Assembly: GCA_027475525.1 (NCBI GenBank)
Contig: JAMWFC010000023.1
Span: 420,132 to 484,131 of the forward strand
DNA: 64,000 nt
Origin: Macrolepiota albuminosa
Lineage: Eukaryota > Basidiomycota > Agaricomycetes > Agaricales > Agaricaceae
Direction: 5' to 3'
The translations under genes and the position numbers were made by a program. How positions within the stretch are numbered: the stretch's first letter is position 1; each line of letters opens with the position of its first letter. Shown here one piece after another: positions 48,101 to 57,673 of this stretch. Under the pieces are notes generated by a model. That model had not been told where the DNA came from, searched no databases, and saw nothing but the letters and a program-made list of their open reading frames with translations.

Positions 48101-49261
48101 CGAGAACAGTGTCTTCGGTATATCCTCTTCGCAGATGCGAACCTGTTCGTACGCGTCTGTGAGGTCGATTTTCGACCGATACTTCGCTGTCGCGACATCT
48201 TCTCGTATCACTTCCTGATCTGGAAGAGGTGTTACATCCTTGACGGTATTATCATTGCGCTGTCGTGCATCCAATGCCGTCCATAACGTTCCATCCTTCT
48301 TGGGGATACAAAGCAATGGTGCAGCTTGCACCGCTGGTCGTGGTTCCCACCACTTCGCGTTTATGTATCTATTCGTCTTTTCACAAAGTTGATCCTGAAG
48401 TGCTCGTGGGCAGCGAGGCAAATGATACTTGTACTGCTTGTTATCGTCAATGAGGTTGATCTCATGATTAACCTCCCGCCACGGAGGAAGCTCCTCCTTC
48501 ATTCCATTGACAATATCAGCGAACTCCCGTTGCCATTGCTGGCGCAGTCGAGGAATATCCTCCTCTGTAAGGCTCAAAGCCTTGCCTTTTCCTTTGGCTA
48601 CGCATGCTATACGCGGTTGAACCTTTGGTTCAAATCGCTCCTGTAAGGCACGTACGTGCTCCTCTGTGAGGTCTCCCGGATTCAACCTTACAACCAGTTG
48701 TTTCCTCGTCGTACTCGCCGACGACTGCACACTTCTCGCCTTCAGCGAAAATCCGTCAAATACGATATCCGATGTTTCGGAGATCTCGTCCTCTCATGCA
48801 TGACGATACACTTCTCCCGTCTGGGTCGCTTGCCCACTTCCCATAGCCTGCATCACCATTGACGCTACCAACTCGTTCCACTCCCGTGGCATTCGTGGGT
48901 CATACGCCCATTGCACTCCTGGCCGAGGCACTGGTCGATCCATTAGCGACCTAGTGCTACCCACAGTTCCCGTCGTACTGTATACCTCGTCCTTGACAAG
49001 ATCCTCAACCCTTACTCAAGAACTAGTCGGCTGGCATTCCAGCGACTCCACCACGCGTTTACTACGCTCATTCTTGCACTGCACAGCCTGTTTAGGCTTT
49101 CCATTGGTACACCCAGTCACATCCGGGTGCTTCCCCTTCTTCAGAGTTCCTTGAAACTCTTCCTCAGTCATTAGTATAGCCGGCGAATCAGCTGGCAGGC
49201 TTTTTGGTGGGGCCTGTTCGTCCTCCACCTCCTGTACAGTCGCTCTCCTGCGACCATCTAG
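45153..49261 (-). pseudogene. gypsy copy 3 pol: RT, RNase H, integrase, chromodomain
   Basis: RT is at about 48530-47780 with IPKKDGTLWTALDARQRND, SKIDLTDAYEQV and VYLDDIFIFSDS. RNase H is at 47725-47050 (WLICDASKTGVGAMFG, HELETLAILEALLKW, IITDHKALEF). Integrase is at 46640-45500 with an HHCC zinc site (HRVVGHFGTQKTLDY, CSTCELC) and catalytic Asp/Asp/Glu in GMDFIGPFPES, IVSNRDAKFTSKWW and SFHPQTDGQTERANRN, then a GPY module (PKWIGPYKVLE). The chromodomain is at about 45370-45220 (WFVDDLIGHRWTKGNLEFEV, TTWEPL), placing it among chromoviruses that target methylated-histone chromatin. Stops near 49016, 48795 and 47777 derive from CGA codons. A MITE shifts the frame at 46709. Confidence 0.92.
46709..46911. 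mobile_element. CACTA-like MITE in gypsy copy 3 pol
   Basis: This is a 203-bp element with near-perfect terminal inverted repeats of about 55 bp (CACTGCTGGCACTGAAAGAT at the left, its reverse complement at the right). It is flanked by TAG at 46706-46708 and 46912-46914. CACTG ends and a 3-bp duplication fit the CACTA (EnSpm) superfamily. It has no coding sequence. With its duplication it adds 206 bp and so shifts the pol frame between RNase H and integrase. Confidence 0.85.
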
Positions 49262-49264
49262 TCA
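49258..49264 (-). promoter_or_regulatory. gag-protease/pol stop codon in UGA-CUAG context (copy 3)
   Basis: The 851-codon frame ends ...His-Asn-TGA (49264-49262) followed by CTAG, and pol continues in the same frame. The same arrangement is at 27359 in copy 2 and, as TAA-CTAG, at 15337 in copy 1. Confidence 0.55.
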
Positions 49265-52200
49265 GTTGTGCTCATCACGCCGCTTTTCAGTTGCGCGATA
49301 GCGCCTCAAACGACCATCTGTATTGTTCAACACCACTTTCTCCGCCTTCAAAGGCGTACCATTCACAACGACCATGTCGTTCACAAAATCCAGCGACACC
49401 TTGTTCTTACGCATGAACGGTGTACCGATAATCATGTCATAGCGATCAAAATTCGCTATATCCACGTATTCTTTCGTCGACGTTCCTGACGTCTTTATTC
49501 TCACCTCCGCGCCAAACTGCACCATAGCGCGACTCCCCACAGTCCCCAGCTGGAGCATCAAGGGCTCCTCCAGTTCATGAACGCGAATCGCGTTGACGTG
49601 AGCAAACTGGGGTGTAATGCCCGTAGTGGTACTCCCGGAGTCCCACAACGTCCATGCCGGATGTCCATTGACATCAACATACGTGACCAGGCACTCCTTC
49701 TCCTCGGGAGTATAGCGTGGCCGCTGCAACTTATTAGTTGCCTTCTGCAGGGTTACGCGTCTCATTCGGATGCGCTGATCTCCATGGCACTCCGTCAGTG
49801 CAAACAGGTGTTCCTCCTCGTCATCACGAGCATAGTAGTCGCTGTCGTACACATCCACTGCGACGTATTCATTGCCATCAATCTGGACGCTCTCAGCGTC
49901 ATCCACTTCCGACCCGTCAGCCTCTGCCTGCGGTTCTTCCTCCGCTTCCTCAACAATCTCGTCGTCCTCGTCATCACTGACGACATCGCTAGGTGCCACA
50001 GCCGTATGGGCCGCTCGGATGTGTGCCTTAGGAGGAGCGGGACACTCCTTAGCAAAATGCCCGCTCCTGCCACAGTTATAGCACGCTGAGAGATCCCCGG
50101 CAGGCCTTCTCTGGGCCGCTCCTGGAGCCCCAGCGGTTTTGCCCGCTATACGCGGTACAGGCGCCACCACTCCTCTCGGTGCTACTTGATTCTGACCCGA
50201 AAAGGGTCGACTTTCCTTTGCTGGCAACTGTCCAGCAGGCTTCAATCGAGGCCGTTGGCCTCCAGGGATTGTCTTACGAACAACGAATCGCGGATTGTGA
50301 TTATTCTCCATATCTGTCCGTTTGGCCAGGAAGGTTCCCACCTTCACTGCCTGACGGTTCACTGGTCCTCGGCGTGAACTACGCTGCTCATAATGGTTTG
50401 CAGTCCGTGTCGACTGCTCATAACGGATGGCATACGCCAAGAATTCGGTCACAGTATTGACCTCCGGAGACAAATTATCATCGCGTATCAACGCTCTCCT
50501 CATGTCTGCGGGTATTCCGTCCAGGAATGTCTTGCGGATAGTGTATTCATCTGGATAGACGGCCATATTCTGTGCATGACCCACCAGGTCATCATAAAAG
50601 GTCTGGACGCCAGTCTTAGCGTCATACACTGCCTTCCTAAAGGCATTACAAGCTTCCTGCATTGTAGCAGCGTTAACAAACCGATTATACAGTCCTATCA
50701 GGACCTCTTTAAATGTCCAGTGCGATTTGTCGCGATTAATGTGGAGAACATGGCGACGGAACCAATTCCGAGCCTCTCCTTCCATAAATTTGTGTAGCAC
50801 AAATATCCTTTCCTGGTCCATGTCGTCTCCACCATAGCAGCAGGCTGCGAGGTGGTAGCACACGTCCATGGCCCAGTCCTCCAGTTGCGAGAACCTATGT
50901 CCTCCAGCGTACGCACGTATGTGCTTACCATCGGATTTACGGGGGCTTACCCCAGCAGGGAACTTAAATCTGACTCCAAGGGAGTCATCCACCAGACGAG
51001 TGAGGCGGTCATGCATATGATCCATATGGATCCTGACCGCTTCATTCATTCCCGGCGTAGTTTCACGCAAATCATGAGGTGCAGGCATCGAAAATGCCCG
51101 AGGACTGCGAAACAGGTGCTCATTGGCCACTCTTTCCGGCTGTGTGGCGGGCTGTTGCCTCACTTGTTGCTCTGCTGGTAATCCACCAGCCAGCCTGCCA
51201 CTGTCATGACGATTATTATTGTCCTGATCATCATTCCTACGATCACGATCTCCACCGTCGTGATTGCGACGATTTGGCTCCCTCCGTTTGTAGTGACCAC
51301 TACTGTCGTCACTACCACCTGGATCTCTGTCCGGTTCAGCAGTCCGAGCCGCGAATTGTTGCCGCATGTCATTGACAGGCGTTACGCCCTCACGCCCTTC
51401 CAAGACTACCCCCTGGTCGTCAATGAACGACTCACCATGATCGCGCAAGTCCTGGTTGTGTATCCTTTGGTAATTGATGCATTCATTCCAGTTGTCCACT
51501 AGGTGGACGTGTCGCACTACGCGTCGTGGTCGCATTCGCTCCTCAAGAATGTGGACTTCGTCCACCTCTTCCTTGATTGTAACTTGCTTACGAGGTGTCT
51601 TAACCTCCTGCACTGCAAGTGCCTCTGGCTCTGCCGGAGTCGTCGTTACAGTCTCCACCTCAGACAATGCCTGCTGAGGCACTCCGCTAACAATGCGTTG
51701 ATGGTTTGCAGCGTTCTGACGCCGAACGTAGTCTTGCTGAGACTCATTAGCCTGACGAGGTGCATTGAGCAATTCCATCGCGTCCGCGATTAATGGCGCT
51801 CGTCTGCGCACACTCATCTCACATTCTACTGAGTCGGCTGGAGTAGCCGTTGAGACTGCTGACCCTCACGCCTCTTTGCGCTTAAGATATTCCACTACTT
51901 CGAGTTCGAAGATGCGCACAAACAATTCGATATATTCACTCAAATCTGCACGGGGTACATCGTGGCTCCTAGCCGCCAGCAACTGTAAGTGCTTCACTAC
52001 ATAAAGCTGAAGACGCTTTTGCGTCGATTCCTTCACAACCGCCGGATATCGGTCCAATACTAGCTGCAACTGGATAGATAAGGTCGAATGCGACCTTTTG
52101 CTTTCCTCATCATCTGAGGACTCCAACTTGGACTCTAAGTCCATAACTCTCCTGAGGCCGTCATGCCTCACTTGCGGCTGTTTGCCGGCTCGTCGGTGCA

Positions 52201-52759
52201 ACTCTGGACTTCCAGGCGTTGTTAACGCCTTGTCCAACCTTACGACATTGTCGTCTTCCCTACTGACCACTATTGCTGGTCCTTGCTTCTGTCCTTGTGT
52301 CGTCAACGACGACGGTCCCGGTTCAGTGGCAGCATTGGCCACATATTCCAAATGCTGTTCCGTAGGTGCAGTCCGGAATGGGGTGCTATGCGCAAACGCG
52401 CTGCCTTGTACCATTTCCGAGTACTGGGTAACGTCCAGTTGACCCTCCGAGGGAGCTGAAGAGCTCTCGGGCAATACCGGATACATCAGTGAGGGCATTT
52501 GGCTCGCTGGCAGCAACACTCCTGAGACCGCGGATCTATCTCCTGGTTTTCCACCAGGTCGTACAATGGACATCATCCGTGATACGGATAGCCCACCAGG
52601 CATTCCATAGCTCGCGCTGACATCGCGAGGGGTCTTTTCGTCCCGCTTTGGCGGGGGTTGGTATGCTGACGCAGATTGCGTCTTCACAGCCTGAAGCACA
52701 GGTAAGTCACCTGCGTCTGCAGCTGGGAACGGAGGATCCGGATCAAGAGAGCCAGTCAT
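49262..52759 (-). pseudogene. gypsy copy 3 gag-protease, single internal stop
   Basis: ATG 52759 (MTGSLDPDPPFPAAD) opens 297 codons to a TGA at about 51865; this codon is CGA in copy 2. The frame then runs 851 codons from 51817 to 49262. The first part is disordered. The capsid-like part includes HLAACCYGGDDMDQERIF, EGEARNWFRRHVLHINRD and TFYDDLVGHAQNMAVYPDEY. A CCHC knuckle CYNCGRSGHFAKEC lies at about 50090-50040. After an acidic linker the aspartic protease has LWDSGSTTTGITPQFA and YDMIIGTPFM. One C-to-T change therefore separates this gag from an intact one. Confidence 0.92.
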
Positions 52760-52870
52760 GGAAGCACGTTTTCAGCGTGATGCCAACAGAGAATCGAGAG
52801 GTTTTGATGAGAGTTGCCTAGTCGGTAACAAGCCTAGAGTCTAAAGCCAATAGCAGAAGATTTAAAAAAA

Positions 52871-53046
52871 TGTAACCGGAGTTACGAGTTAGAACTATCT
52901 TGTGTGTATCACACAAGTGCTAAATCAGACCGCAGTATCGGATTGACTAGTACTTAGAGTGAAAACAAGATGTTATCTTACATAATACTCTACTAATTGA
53001 TTATAGCGTCGTTGACGCTGATGGTAATATGGATGACTCCGTTACA
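52871..53046 (-). repeat. gypsy copy 3, 5' LTR
   Basis: 176 bp, partner of 41454-41629, followed by target duplication TCTGT at 53047-53051. The internal region next to it (minus strand) starts with seven T and AAATCTTCTGC. Confidence 0.95.
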
Positions 53047-53800
53047 TCTGTATGGCTGTGATTGGTGGAACCACATTGGCCGAGAGGATGTTCAGGTCTT
53101 AAGCAATGAAATGCTGGAGCATTGCCTTCTTGTACATCAGCAAGGCTTCCACTCTCTTGAAAGCTTCTTGGCATGCAACTGCCGGCCGCCCATGACATTG
53201 CCATCCGATGGATTGGTGTCCGTCCCAGCACCAGACGATTTGCTCCGTGTGTTTGCAGGTAGCAGATCCACCAGGGGCCACCAGCGGACGCTTCTAGCCC
53301 TAGACAAGTGGCGGTCACTGAATAGGACGGAACATGTGCCAATGGCCAACAATATGATCCACCTGTTTGCTGGCAGCAAGTCCGTTGCTGCTTCCGTTGT
53401 CAGTTCCGTTGCCAGGTCCGTGGATCCTGCTCAGACAGGCCAATTGACAGGCATCAAGTCCCATACCAACAGTATTGATGGTGAGCAGCCTGATCCTCAA
53501 GACTGCCTCTCCATGGCCCATCCTACCACTCTCCCTGATGTCGACTCTCCCCAATGGCCATCCTTGACACATATCGAACCCTCAAATGCACAACATCCAT
53601 TCCACCACCTCTACAGTCAGAGTAAACCTAGACTGGTGTATGGCCCTACAATGGAAAACTCTCGCATTGTGGTTCAACCGGCATCCCAACTTCCTTCCAC
53701 CCCAGCAGCTCATGTTCGTGGGACATTCAGGGAGCTGGGGGAAACTGACGACGACCAGGTGGATATCCCTAATCCATCCATTAGTGACCCTGACTTAGAG

Positions 53801-54062
53801 GGTATCCCTCCTTTGTTCATTCCTGCGGAAGAGGAGACGGAAGACGAATCTTTGCCGCCTTTGTTCATTCCTGCGGAAGAGGAGACGGAAGACAAATCTT
53901 TGCCGCCTTTGTTCATTCCTGCGCAAGAGGAGATGGAAGAGGATTCTTTGCCTCCTTTGTTCATTCCTGCGGAAGAGGAGACCAAAGACAATGATTTGCC
54001 CCCTTTGTTCATTCCTGCGGAAGAGGAGATGGACGACGATTCTTTGCCACCTCTATTCATTG
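53801..54062 (+). repeat. 48-bp in-frame repeats encoding LPPLFIPAEEE units (gene D)
   Basis: Five consecutive 48-bp units (16 codons) encode LPPLFIPAEEETEDE-like repeats, followed by three more diverged LPPLF motifs. The period is a multiple of three and the copies differ at several codons, which marks this as a genuine coding repeat, unlike the 77-bp duplications. Confidence 0.9.
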
Positions 54063-54181
54063 TTGGTGAAGGAGCAGAAGGACTAACAGCAATGGAGACC
54101 GTGGGATGGACGACGATTCTTTGCCACCTCTATTCATTGTTGGTGAAGGAGCAGAAGGACTAACAGCAATGGAGACCGTGG
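54028..54181. repeat. 77-bp tandem duplication (no. 5), breaks gene D
   Basis: Bases 54028-54104 equal 54105-54181 exactly. With one copy ignored the reading frame runs from MDDDSLPPLFIVGEG through METVAAGDGRQ to the end of gene D. Confidence 0.92.
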
Positions 54182-55043
54182 CAGCCGGTGACGGCAGACA
54201 AATGGAAGTCCGGAGCGGCGGATGTATGGCGACCGAGGATAAAGAAAACCTTCCGCCGCTATTTCTTGTGACGGCAGAAGAGACAGATGGAGGCATGGCA
54301 GCCAATGACGAAGAAAATCTTCCACCGCTTTTTGATGTAACGGCTCTTCAAATCCCGTCTTTCCCTTTCCAACAATCTCCTTCTCCAACCCTACCTACTG
54401 GTAACAATGTCCGGGAGTGGGAGGAATATGAGTCACGTATGACTCGACATGAGGATCAGAGAAGAATTAACGAATTGTATCAACAACGTGAGTATAATTT
54501 GGCACTGGTAATCATAGTTAATTTATTTCAACAGAACAAGAATTTCGCGCTAGAGCAAAACATGGTCAATGTAGGCCCATTGGCCCTTTCAATCAAGCTG
54601 GTTGTACTGATGATGTGTCTGTTGATATGTCAGAGTCACCCTTACCATCTTCATTGTCAGGCCTAATAGCAAAGTATGAAGACATCACACTTCCCAGACC
54701 TCAAGGGCCATATACACCGGACGACTTTGCATTTTTGACAGCAGACTACCTGCTTGATGAGGATTTGTTCTATTCAGACACATTACATGAATCTAATGAA
54801 GAGGAGGAATACACATTGGACGAGTAATTTAATCCTTAGTTACTATAATTCTTGGCTTTTCTGTTGGTTATTTTTCGTCAAGATTAACCGTCCCGTTGTG
54901 CCGCTGACGAATCCATTATAAATCCGTTTGATCCGTTACCTCCAGTTGTGCACTAGAAGGAACATAAACTGACAATATTCTGCTAGACCACAGGACATTC
55001 TGTGGATTATACATAAATATCACTCTAGTATTGTGTACTAGGC

Positions 55044-55197
55044 TACAGCACTTTACTACAGACATTTCAATTAGTTTGGACAGGACTCAGGTCCACTAAG
55101 ATTAACCGTCCCATTGTTTTTACAGCACTTTACTACAGACATTTCAATTAGTTTGGACAGGACTCAGGTCCACTAAGATTAACCGTCCCATTGTTTT
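55044..55197. repeat. 77-bp tandem duplication (no. 6)
   Basis: Bases 55044-55120 equal 55121-55197 exactly, in non-coding AT-rich sequence. Confidence 0.92.
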
Positions 55198-55337
55198 GCC
55201 ACTCTCATGAATGCAAAAAACAACACACTCTTCAACAATTACACAAGGGGGACTCGAACCCTTGAATTGGGCAGTAGAAAGAATATAGACGTAAATAACA
55301 ATTAGTAAAACAAAGTTATGTCATGTCTAATGATGTG

Positions 55338-55420
55338 CACTAGTGGGATTCGAACCCGGCTCTTGTGCACAATATGAAATATCAATGTATCAATATTCCA
55401 TTCGACCACAGACCCTTACC
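55338..55420 (-). repeat. tRNA-like unit, right KDZ arm
   Basis: The minus-strand unit has box A-like TGGTCGAATGG and box B-like GGGTTCGAATCCC, and ends CACTAGTGCAC. It is close to the 31499-31577 unit. Confidence 0.5.
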
Positions 55421-55612
55421 AAAAATTAGTACAGTTTACATCTAGTGCAAAAATGCAGCAGTATAAAAAGACACCATTATACGTCATTATGGTGGACTAG
55501 GGAAGTCTGGACTAGGGGAGTCGAACCTGCCACTCCACACAATACTGAAAATTGAGTGGGTCAGATCAACTACCATAGGCCACTGACAGGCAGGTTTGAC
55601 CCCCTTCTAAGT

Positions 55613-55694
55613 AAGCGCCTGTGGTACAATGGAATATTGATAAATTGATATTTGATATTGTGCACAAGAGGTGGGTTCGACTCCTGCTAGTGCA
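55613..55694 (+). repeat. tRNA-like unit, right KDZ inverted repeat
   Basis: The plus-strand unit begins GCGCCTGTGGTACAATGG and ends with GGTGGGTTCGACTCCTGC and TAGTGCA. It is the inverted-repeat partner of 31499-31577. Further diverged minus-strand units lie at 55951-56015 and 56018-56095. Confidence 0.5.
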
Positions 55695-56201
55695 TATTAG
55701 AGCAGCAGGCCGCTGATGTCCGCTAGCATCATTAATGTGATCCGTTTAAAACTCCAGAGATTTCTGCAGTGGCATGGGTTGGTCGTCTTTGCGCATGTGG
55801 TCATTCCAGATCTCGTGACTATGCGCAACTTCATCCAACCCATACCCGCTTCAGTAATTTCTAGCGTTTTTAACGGATCAACTTGATGATGCTAGCGAGT
55901 GATGAACGGATATTTTATTAGGGCTTACAGGCCCTATTAAAATATTTGTCACTAGCAGGAGTCCAACCCGCCTCTCAATATTCCATTGTCACCATTAGAC
56001 CCCATTAAGGTGGAGTAGGGGGAGTAGAACCCACCGCTGTACACAATATTGAATATCAATAAACAAATATTCCACTGAACCACTGGGACTGGTTGCACCG
56101 CTGACGTCAGCTGGCTCACATGCCGACGTCAGCTACCGTCCGCTACCGTCCGCTGGCATGCCAGCGGACAGCGGACACTCACGCACCCTCTTCCGCCCTT
56201 T

Positions 56202-56355
56202 CCCCTCTTTCTCCCCAGTGCCATCCTCTCCACTCCCCACACTACCTCACATGCCACCCCTGTCCACCACATGCACCCCCCCTCTTTCTCCCCAGTGCCA
56301 TCCTCTCCACTCCCCACACTACCTCACATGCCACCCCTGTCCACCACATGCACCC
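56202..56355. repeat. 77-bp tandem duplication (no. 7)
   Basis: Bases 56202-56278 equal 56279-56355 exactly. The left inverted repeat has no such duplication at the matching place. Confidence 0.92.
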
Positions 56356-56419
56356 TGCTTCCCTCCTCCCCTCTGACCTGACGTCCGACATCTGCTACAT
56401 CCGCTGGGGTACCAGCAGA

Positions 56420-56573
56420 CACCCACGCTCCTCCCCTTCCCCCTTCCCCCTCTTTCTCCCCACCCCCATCCCTCTTCCGCCACCCCCCACGCTCTCCACC
56501 CATGCTCCTCCCCTTCCCCCTTCCCCCTCTTTCTCCCCACCCCCATCCCTCTTCCGCCACCCCCCACGCTCTC
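56420..56573. repeat. 77-bp tandem duplication (no. 8)
   Basis: Bases 56420-56496 match 56497-56573 with one C/T difference (56426 versus 56503). It lies in C-rich low-complexity sequence. Confidence 0.88.
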
Positions 56574-56951
56574 TGAGACGCCACCCCATGTGGCGAACAC
56601 CCACGCACCCCGTTTCCTTCTCTCCCGCCCTGATGCCGGACGATGCTGGACGATGCCAGGGGTTGCTGACGGATTCCCGTAGATGCTGACAAATACCAGC
56701 AGATATCTGGCGGATGCCGACAAATGCATGACGGATGCCGACGGATGCCAGCAGGTCACGACGGCTGCCAACAAACTCCAACGGATGCCAGCTGATGGCT
56801 GCTGATGCCAACACCCCTTTCAGGCCACGAAAACTCTTTTGGGAGGTATGCCACCCCCCTTCCACCTCAAAAAATCCATACGGGAACCTGCGGAAACGTA
56901 GGTGGGCGTCCGTTCATTGTGTTATCCAACCTTTGAATCTATCCGTTAGTA

Positions 56952-57043
56952 ACGGACCTGTGGTGCAACGGTTAAATGTGCGTTCTGTTGCTGGAGGCTT
57001 TCCCAAGGCCGGGGGTTCGATTCCCCCCCACAGGCATACGGCG
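56952..57043 (+). repeat. tRNA-like unit, right KDZ inverted repeat
   Basis: This is the partner of 30202-30290. CCTGTGG near the start can pair with CCACAGG near the end. Box A-like TGGTGCAACGG and a perfect GGGGG-TTCGATT-CCCCC arm are present. The anticodon region is long and unpaired. Confidence 0.5.
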
Positions 57044-57673
57044 GGCAAGACGAAGTTACTTTTTTCCTTGGTCCAACCAGACTCCGTGGACCTGCGTAGG
57101 CCTCTGTGGATGTCCGCTGGTGTCCTGCGCAGGCCTTGGAGGGCCCACGTAGGTTTGAGTCCATCGACGTACGTCTGTGTGGATGTCCGCTGGTGGCTTG
57201 CGTAGGCCTGCGTAGATTTTCAGGGCCCTTTCGTGGACGTACGCTGGCATCGGGGGTGGGAAAAGGATGGAAGGGGAGACGCGCAGCCTCAAGTTATTGC
57301 GGGGAGGAATGGAGAGGGGAGGGAAGTGGGGAACCTCGAGGAGGGTTTATTCATGCCATGAAGTCCGCCAATGGAGGAGGTTTTCACTCATGTGCTGATG
57401 CCCGCCGGCGGCCGCTGACGCACATTGACGTCCGCTAGTGTCCGCTGGCATCCGCCGGGCCTGCATGCGCATGTGTGTGCCCGCCTTTTATCGATCCACT
57501 GGACCGTGTCATACAGCACATTGTGACACGTCCGCGGCTCTGTATTCTACGGCACTGTGGGGACTGCTCCGCTCCAGTGTAGCGGACTCCGCTGGACACG
57601 TATGGTATGGCACAAAGCGGGCTCCCGTACAACGTATGACACGTACCATTGTGATGTCTCTATGTGAGCTACG

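Larger units (their letters stand above)
41454..53046 (-). mobile_element. Ty3/gypsy chromovirus copy 3 (youngest), inserted in KDZ gene D
   Basis: The LTRs 41454-41629 and 52871-53046 (176 bp each, five differences, all transitions) are flanked by TCTGT (41449-41453 and 53047-53051). Length is 11,593 bp. On the minus strand it carries gag-protease, pol with chromodomain, and the third ORF. It has the longest open frames of the three copies, including 851 codons, but stops from CGA to TGA and a MITE insertion make it non-autonomous now. Confidence 0.96.
41052..54827 (+). pseudogene. KDZ gene D: unknown protein with LPPLF repeats, split by gypsy copy 3
   Basis: Exons are 41052-41231, 41285-41453 joined across gypsy 3 to 53052-54487, and 54535-54827. 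The insertion falls inside a Tyr codon and the frame is exactly continuous across it once one TCTGT copy is ignored. The N-terminal part is helical (VLENLQEVVDYIESRLI, EAEEAWIIQHLDKEL). After YGCDWWNHIG and LSNEMLEHCLLVHQQGFHSL comes a long disordered region. There are eight LPPLF-type motifs, five in near-perfect 16-residue repeats with Glu/Asp tails (PAEEETED). The end is acidic (SNEEEEYTLDE). The 77-bp duplication at 54028-54181 breaks the frame. The family is not recognised. The acidic disordered repeats suggest a binding or activation surface, which is inference. Confidence 0.65.
54828..55607. repeat. non-coding right subterminal region with tRNA-like units
   Basis: There is no gene between the end of gene D and the right inverted repeat. 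It includes minus-strand tRNA-like units near 55237-55280 (only the T-arm-like part is clear), 55338-55420 and 55505-55585, and a 77-bp duplication. The arrangement mirrors the array on the left arm (31583-32716) without being an exact inverted copy. Confidence 0.55.
29578..57665. mobile_element. 28-kb KDZ-family DNA transposon with long inverted repeats and four genes
   Basis: It is flanked by the exact 8-bp duplication GAGCTACG (29570-29577 and 57666-57673). Long terminal inverted repeats run about 29578-31582 and 55608-57665. The uninterrupted gypsy copy 3 shows the empty-site sequence. Inside are genes A (32717-34597 +), B (34792-36925 -), C (KDZ transposase, 37168-40803 +) and D (41052-54827 +, split by gypsy copy 3). 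Own length without gypsy 3 is about 16.5 kb. Eight-bp duplications are known for the Zisupton branch of KDZ elements. Every gene carries at least one lesion, so this copy is probably immobile. Confidence 0.9.
55608..57665 (-). repeat. KDZ right terminal inverted repeat (about 2 kb)
   Basis: Reverse complement of 29578-31582 with scattered substitutions. It carries C-rich low-complexity sequence (56200-56620), GCATCCG/CGGATGC words (56640-56810) and tRNA-like units. It ends at GAGCTACG (57666-57673). Confidence 0.9.

Noticed and set aside
49016..49261. Programmed frameshift between gag-protease and pol
   Set aside because: Pol continues in the same frame after the stop in copies 2 and 3, and no slippery heptamer is visible at the junction, so frameshifting is not needed.
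49262..51817. The 851-codon frame as a host gene
   Set aside because: It contains a gag capsid-like region, a CCHC knuckle and a retroviral-type protease and lies between LTRs; two further copies exist in the window.
53801..54062. CRISPR-like array
   Set aside because: The 48-bp units are contiguous without spacers, in frame and protein-coding, in a fungal transposon.
29578..57665. The large inverted repeats as a hairpin-type assembly error
   Set aside because: The two arms differ by many scattered substitutions and the junctions carry an exact 8-bp duplication in a gypsy element whose uninterrupted sequence is known from copy 3. A real transposon explains all of this.
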